Origin: Henricia sp. BOLD:AAB3569 | Taxonomy: Eukaryota > Echinodermata > Asteroidea > Spinulosida > Echinasteridae | Length of the DNA stretch: 64,000 nucleotides | Reading direction: 5' to 3' | Assembly: GCA_037783545.1 (NCBI GenBank) | Contig: JBBELK010000461.1 | Coordinates: 1,240,001 to 1,304,000 of the forward strand | Shown here: positions 57,399 to 64,000 of the stretch, piece after piece | How positions within the stretch are numbered: the first letter of the stretch is position 1 | Layout: each line of letters begins with the position of its first letter | Notes under the pieces: generated by a model | Seen by the model: the letters and a program-made list of their open reading frames with translations, nothing else | Told to the model about the DNA's origin: nothing | The model's database searches: none | Translations under genes and position numbers: made by a program

Positions 57399-60300
57399 CA
57401 AAAATTGAATTTTTAAAAATGTCTCAGAAATGACTTCTAACGAAAATTTAGCTTGTTTGGAACCTATTTTGACAGTTTTCCCAAGCTAATTTGAAAGACA
57501 AATGGATTTTTTTGTCAAAAATGTCAAAATGTTTTCTCATAATTTGAAATTTTAAAATTTTCATATTTTATTTTCTGGATGAGCAGTCAAGGTCAAATTC
57601 AAGGAATATTGTCTATGGGTTCTAAGCAATATTCCCTTCAATTTTGAAGGAAATCTAAATCATACAATTTTTGGCCGAAAATGATAAATTTTTCTCAAAA
57701 TTGGCCAAACATTGACGTTTTAAAAATGTCTCAGAAATGACTTCTAACGAAAATTTAGCTTGTTTGGAACCTATTTGGACTGTTTCCCAAAGCTACTTTG
57801 CAAGAAAACTGGAAATTCCGTCCTGATAATTTGATATTTTCAAAATTTAATATTTCATTTTCTGGATGGTCAAATTCAAGGAATATCGTCTATGGGTTCT
57901 AAGCAATATTCCCTTCAATTTTGAAGGAAATCTAAATCGTACAATTTTTGACCAAAAATGATAAATTTTACAAGGGGTTAGTCCAGCAATTTTTCTCAAA
58001 ATTGGCCAAAAATTGACGTTTTAAAAATGTCTCAGAAATGACTTCTAACGAAAATTTAGCTCGTTTGGAACCTATTTGGACTGTTTTCCAAAGCTAATTT
58101 GCAAGAAAAATAGAAATTCCGTCCTGATAATTTAATATTTTCAAAATTTAATATTTCATTTTCTGGATAAGCAGTCAAGGTCAAATTCAAGGAATATCGT
58201 CTATGGGTTCTAAGCAACATTTCCTGCAATTTTGAAGGAAATCTAAATCATACAATTTTTGACCAAAAATGATAAATTTTACAAGGGGTTAGTCCAGCAC
58301 TTTTTCTCAAAATTGGCCAAAAATTGACGTTTTAAAAATGTCTCAGAAATGACTTCTAACGAAAATTTAGCTCGTTTGGAACCTATTTGGACTGTTTTCC
58401 AAAGCTAATTTGCAAGAAAAATGGAAATTCCGTCCTGATAATTTAATATTTTCAAAATTTAATATTTTATTTTCTGGATGAGCAGTCAAGGTCAAATTCA
58501 AGGAATATTGTCTATGGGTTCTAAGCAATATTCCCTTCAATTTTGAAGGAAATCTAAATCATACAATTTTTGGCCGAAAATGATAAATTTCATAAGGGGT
58601 TAGTCCAGCAATTTTTCTCAAAATTGGCCAAACATTGACGTTTTAAAAATGTCTCAGAAATGACTTCTAACGAAAATTTAGCTTGTTTGGAACCTATTTG
58701 GACTGTTTCCCAAAGCTACTTTGCAAGAAAACTGGAAATTCCGTCCTGATAATTTGATATTTTCAAAATTTAATATTTCATTTTCTGGATGGTCAATTTC
58801 AAGGAATATCGTCTATGGGTTCTAAGCAATATTCCCTTCAATTTTGAAGGAAATCTAAATCGTACAATTTTTGACCAAAAATGATAAATTTTACAAGGGG
58901 TTAGTCCAGCAATTTTTCTCAAAATTGGCCAAAAATTGACGTTTTAAAAATGTCTCAGAAATGACTTCTAACGAAAATTTAGCTCGTTTGGAACCTATTT
59001 GGACTGTTTCCCAAAGCTAATTTGCAAGAAAACTGGAAATTCCGTCCTGATAATTTGATATTTTCAAAATTTAATATTTCATTTTCTGGATGGTCAAATT
59101 CAAGGAATATCGTCTATGGGTTCTAAGCAATATTCCCTTCAATTTTGAAGGAAATCTAAATCGTACAATTTTTGACCAAAAATGATAAATTTTACAAGGG
59201 GTTAGTCCAGCAATTTTTCTCAAAATTGGCCAAAAATTGACGTTTTAAAAATGTCTCAGAAATGACTTCTAACGAAAATTTAGCTCGTTTGGAACCTATT
59301 TGGACTGTTTTCCAAAGCTAATTTGCAAGAAAAATAGAAATTCCGTCCTGATAATTTAATATTTTCAAAATTTAATATTTCATTTTCTGGATAAGCAGTC
59401 AAGGTCAAATTCAAGGAATATCGTCTATGGGTTCTAAGCAACATTTCCTGCAATTTTGAAGGAAATCTAAATCATACAATTTTTGACCAAAAATGATAAA
59501 TTTTACAAGGGGTTAGTCCAGCACTTTTTCTCAAAATTGGCCAAAAATTGACGTTTTAAAAATGTCTCAGAAATGACTTCTAACGAAAATTTAGCTCGTT
59601 TGGAACCTATTTGGACTGTTTTCCAAAGCTAATTTGCAAGAAAAATGGAAATTCCGTCCTGATAATTTAATATTTTCAAAATTTAATATTTCATTTTCTG
59701 GATAAGCAGTCAAGGTCAAATTCAAGGAATATCGTCTATGGGTTCTAAGCAACATTTCCTACAATTTTGAAGGAAATCTAAATCATACAATTTTTGGCCG
59801 AAAATGATAAATTTCATAAGGGGTTAGTCCAGCACTTTTTCTCAAAATTAGCCAAAAATTGACTTTTTAAAAATGTCTCAGAAATGACTTCTAACGAAAA
59901 TTTAGTTTGTTTGGAACCTATTTTGACAGTTTTCCTAAGCTAGTTTGCAAGACAAATGGATTTTTTTGTCAAAAATGTCAAAAAAAATTCTCATAATTTG
60001 AAATTTTAAAATTTTCATATTTTATTTTCTGGATGAGCAGTCAAGGTCAAATTCAAGGAATATCGTCTATGGGTTCTCAGCAACATTTCCTGCAATTTTG
60101 AAGGAAATTTAAATTATACAATTTTTGGCCGAAAATGATAAATTTCATAAGGGGTTAGTCCAGCAATTTTTCTCAAAATTGGCCAAAAATTGAATTTTTA
60201 AAAATGTCTCAGAAATGACTTCTAACGAAAATTTAGCTTGTTTGGAACCTATTTTGACAGTTTTCCCAAGCTAATTTGCAAGACAAATGGATTTTTTTGT

Positions 60301-63300
60301 CAAAAATGTCAAAATGTTTTCTCATAATTTGAAATTTTAAAATTTTCATATTTTATTTTCTGGATGAGCAGTCAAGGTCAAATTCAAGGAATATTGTCTA
60401 TGGGTTCTAAGCAATATTCCCTTCAATTTTGAAGGAAATCTAAATCATACAATTTTTGGCCGAAAATGATAAATTTCATAAGGGGTTAGTCCAGCAATTG
60501 TTCTCAAAATTGGCCAAACATTGACGTTTTAAAAATGTCTCAGAAATGACTTCTAACGAAAATTTAGCTTGTTTGGAACCTATTTGGACTGTTTCCCAAA
60601 GCTACTTTGCAAGAAAACTGGAAATTCCGTCCTGATAATTTGATATTTTCAAAATTTAATATTTCATTTTCTGGATGGTCAATTTCAAGGAATATCGTCT
60701 ATGGGTTCTAAGCAATATTCCCTTCAATTTTGAAGGAAATCTAAATCGTACAATTTTTGACCAAAAATGATAAATTTTACAAGGGGTTAGTCCAGCAATT
60801 TTTCTCAAAATTGGCCAAAAATTGACGTTTTAAAAATGTCTCAGAAATGACTTCTAACTAATATTTAGCTTGTTTGGAACCTATTTGGACTGTTTCCCAA
60901 AGCTAATTTGCAAGAAAAATGGAAATTCCGTCCTGATAATTTGATATTTTCAAAATTTAATATTTCATTTTCTGGATGGTCAAATTCAAGGAATATCGTC
61001 TATGGGGTTCTAAGCAATATTCCCTTCAATTTTGAAGGAAATCTAAATCATACAATTTTTGGCCGAAAATAATATTTTTCATAAGGGGTTAGTCCATCAA
61101 TTTTTCTCAAAATTGGCCAAAAATTGACGTTTTAAAAATGTCTCAGAAATGACTTCTAACGAAAATTTAGCTTGTTTGGAACCTATTTGGACTGTTTCCC
61201 AAAGCTAATTTGCAAGAAAACTGGAAATTCCGTCCTGATAATTTGATATTTTCAAAATTTAATATTTCATTTTCTGGATGGTTAAATTCAAGGAATATCG
61301 TCTATGGGTTCTAAGCAACATTTCCTACAATTTTGAAGGAAATCTAAATCATACAATTTTTGACCAAAAATGATAAATTTTACAAGGGGTTAGTCCAGCA
61401 CTTTTTCTCAAAATTGGCCAAAAATTGACGTTTTAAAAATGTCTCAGAAATGACTTCTAACGAAAATTTAGCTTGTTTGGAACCTATTTGGACTGTTTTC
61501 CAAAGCTAATTTGCAAGAAAAATGGAAATTCCGTCCTGATAATTTAATATTTTCAAAATTTAATATTTCATTTTCTGGATAAGCAGTCAAGGTCAAATTC
61601 AAGGAATATCGTCTATGGGTTCTAAGCAACATTTCCTACAATTTTGAAGGAAATCTAAATCATACAATTTTTGGCCGAAAATGATAAATTTCATAAGGGG
61701 TTAGTCCAGCACTTTTTCTCAAAATTGGCCAAAAATTGACTTTTTAAAAATGTCTCAGAAATGACTTCTAACGAAAATTTAGTTTGTTTGGAACCTATTT
61801 TGACAGTTTTCCTAAGCTAGTTTGCAAGACAAATGGATTTTTTTGTCAAAAATGTCAAAAAAATGTCTCATAATTTGAAAATTTTAAAATTTTCATATTT
61901 TATTTCCTGGATGAGCAGTCAAGGTCAAATTCAAGGAATATCGTCTATGGGTTCTAAGCAACATTTCCTACAATTTTGAAGGAAATCTAAATCATACAAT
62001 TTTTGGCCGAAAATGATAAATTTCATAAGGGGTTAGTCCAGCACTTTTTCTCAAAATTGGCCAAAAATTGACTTTTTAAAAATGTCCCAGAAATGACTTC
62101 TAACGAAAATTTAGTTTGTTTGGAACCTATTTTGACAGTTTTCCTAAGCTAGTTTGCAAGACAAATGGATTTTTTTGTCAAAAATGTCAAAAAAATTTCT
62201 CATAATTTGAAAATTTGAAAATTTTCATATTTTATTTCCTGGATGAGCAGTCAAGGTCAAATTCAAGGAATATTGTCTATGGGTTCTAAGCAACATTTCC
62301 TGCAATTTTGAAGGAAATCTAAATCATACAATTTTTGGCCGAAAATAATATTTTTCATAAGGGGTTAGTCCATCAATTTTTCTCAAAATTGGCCAAAAAT
62401 TGACGTTTTAAAAATGTCTCAGAAATGACTTCTAACGAAAATTTAGCTTGTTTGGAACCTATTTGGACTGTTTCCCAAAGCTAATTTGCAAGAAAACTGG
62501 AAATTCCGTCCTGATAATTTGATATTTTCAAAATTTAATATTTCATTTTCTGGATGGTTAAATTCAAGGAATATCGTCTATGGGTTCTAAGCAACATTTC
62601 CTACAATTTTGAAGGAAATCTAAATCATACAATTTTTGACCAAAAATGATAAATTTTACAAGGGGTTAGTCCAGCACTTTTTCTCAAAATTGGCCAAAAA
62701 TTGACGTTTTAAAAATGTCTCAGAAATGACTTCTAACGAAAATTTAGCTTGTTTGGAACCTATTTGGACTGTTTTCCAAAGCTAATTTGCAAGAAAAATG
62801 GAAATTCCGTCCTGATAATTTAATATTTTCAAAATTTAATATTTCATTTTCTGGATAAGCAGTCAAGGTCAAATTCAAGGAATATCGTCTATGGGTTCTA
62901 AGCAACATTTCCTACAATTTTGAAGGAAATCTAAATCATACAATTTTTGGCCGAAAATGATAAATTTCATAAGGGGTTAGTCCAGCACTTTTTCTCAAAA
63001 TTGGCCAAAAATTGACTTTTTAAAAATGTCTCAGAAATGACTTCTAACGAAAATTTAGTTTGTTTGGAACCTATTTTGACAGTTTTCCTAAGCTAGTTTG
63101 CAAGACAAATGGATTTTTTTGTCAAAAATGTCAAAAAAATGTCTCATAATTTGAAAATTTTAAAATTTTCATATTTTATTTCCTGGATGAGCAGTCAAGG
63201 TCAAATTCAAGGAATATCGTCTATGGGTTCTAAGCAACATTTCCTACAATTTTGAAGGAAATCTAAATCATACAATTTTTGGCCGAAAATGATAAATTTC

Positions 63301-64000
63301 ATAAGGGGTTAGTCCAGCACTTTTTCTCAAAATTGGCCAAAAATTGACTTTTTAAAAATGTCCCAGAAATGACTTCTAACGAAAATTTAGTTTGTTTGGA
63401 ACCTATTTTGACAGTTTTCCTAAGCTAGTTTGCAAGACAAATGGATTTTTTTGTCAAAAATGTCAAAAAAATTTCTCATAATTTGAAAATTTGAAAATTT
63501 TCATATTTTATTTCCTGGATGAGCAGTCAAGGTCAAATTCAAGGAATATCGTCTATGGGTTCTCAGCAACATTTCCTGCAATTTTGAAGGAAATTTAAAT
63601 TATACAATTTTTGGCCGAAAATGATAAATTTCATAAGGGGTTAGTCCAGCAATTTTACTCAAAATTGGCCAAAAATTGAATTTTTAAAAATGTCTCAGAA
63701 ATGACTTCTAACGAAAATTTAGCTTGTTTGGAACCTATTTTGACAGTTTTCCCAAGCTAATTTGAAAGACAAATGGATTTTTTTGTCAAAAATGTCAAAA
63801 TGTTTTCTCATAATTTGAAATTTTAAAATTTTCATATTTTATTTCCTGGATGAGCAGTCAAGGTCAAATTCAAGGAATATCGTCTATGGGTTCTCAGCAA
63901 CATTTCCTGCAATTTTGAAGGAAATTTAAATTATACAATTTTTGGCCGAAAATGATAAATTTCATAAGGGGTTAGTCCAGCAATTTTACTCAAAATTGGC

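Larger units (their letters stand above)
49390..64000 (+). repeat. AT-rich satellite array, about 46 monomers, runs off the window
   Basis: The anchor word (TCGTCTATGGGTTCTAAGCA and variants) recurs at 49460, 49791, 50080, 50412, 50702, 51136, 51467, 51880, 52211, 52500, 52831, 53120, 53430, 53732, 54064, 54396, 54697, 55008, 55340, 55672 and on to 63881: 46 times in all. Most spacings are 289-332 bp. Two monomer types alternate. The short one contains AAATTCCGTCCTGATAATTT; the long one (331-332 bp) contains GGATTTTTTTGTCAAAAATG. Both share the block from GGATGAGCAGTCAAGG to GGAACCTATTT. No coding frame of note exists. The left edge is the most diverged; the right edge is beyond the window. 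Confidence 0.97.

Noticed and set aside
49390..64000. CRISPR-like reading of the regularly spaced repeats
   Set aside because: The whole 290-332-bp unit is repeated with no unique spacers, and the host is a metazoan; this is a satellite.

Overview
This is a metazoan nuclear window: spliced coding sequence with GT-AG introns, AT-rich introns full of small foldback transposons, a tRNA-derived SINE and a long satellite array. There are no operons, bacterial-type genes, rRNA or CRISPR. Palindromic words such as TACATGTA, ACCGGT and AGGCCT are strikingly frequent. Together with single-copy adducin this suggests a marine invertebrate. An echinoderm or another invertebrate deuterostome is my guess; molluscs are not excluded.

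The only gene I recognise is an adducin on the + strand, from the ATG at 7516 to the TAA at 44196. I assembled 13 coding exons: 7516-7722, 25223-25346, 26316-26464, 31108-31338, 32014-32256, 34271-34483, 34972-35244, 35703-35813, 36169-36261, 38493-38552, 41647-41815, 42555-42662 and 43904-44196. All junctions are GT/AG and in phase. The model gives 757 residues, or 737 without the 20-codon cassette-like exon 10. It covers the whole family layout: N-terminal head, class II aldolase-like domain, neck, acidic tail and the C-terminal MARCKS-related basic motif.

Layout. 1-7515: upstream sequence with a 16-bp minisatellite, a Tc1-like MITE and a tRNA-derived SINE. 7516-44196: adducin, with a 17.5-kb intron 1 dense in MITEs, a partial tandem triplication of exon 2 inside intron 2, a 16-bp x 25 minisatellite in intron 5, and foldback elements in introns 8, 9, 11 and 12. 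44197-47.6 kb: 3' UTR and downstream sequence with candidate poly(A) signals and an 87-bp tandem repeat carrying CCCTAA-type motifs. 48.08-48.91 kb: three foldback elements. About 49.39 kb to the window end: an AT-rich satellite of about 290-332-bp monomers with higher-order structure (620-bp dimers at the edge, a 744-bp duplication, a 1,276-bp tetramer and a 6,602-bp-offset large duplication).

Most open reading frames outside the adducin exons are chance frames or fall inside repeats. The best candidates for something undescribed are the multi-level satellite, the extra exon-2 copies with their splice-phase constraint, the near-TISU start of adducin, and the MITE family whose terminal repeats carry YY1/TISU-like words.
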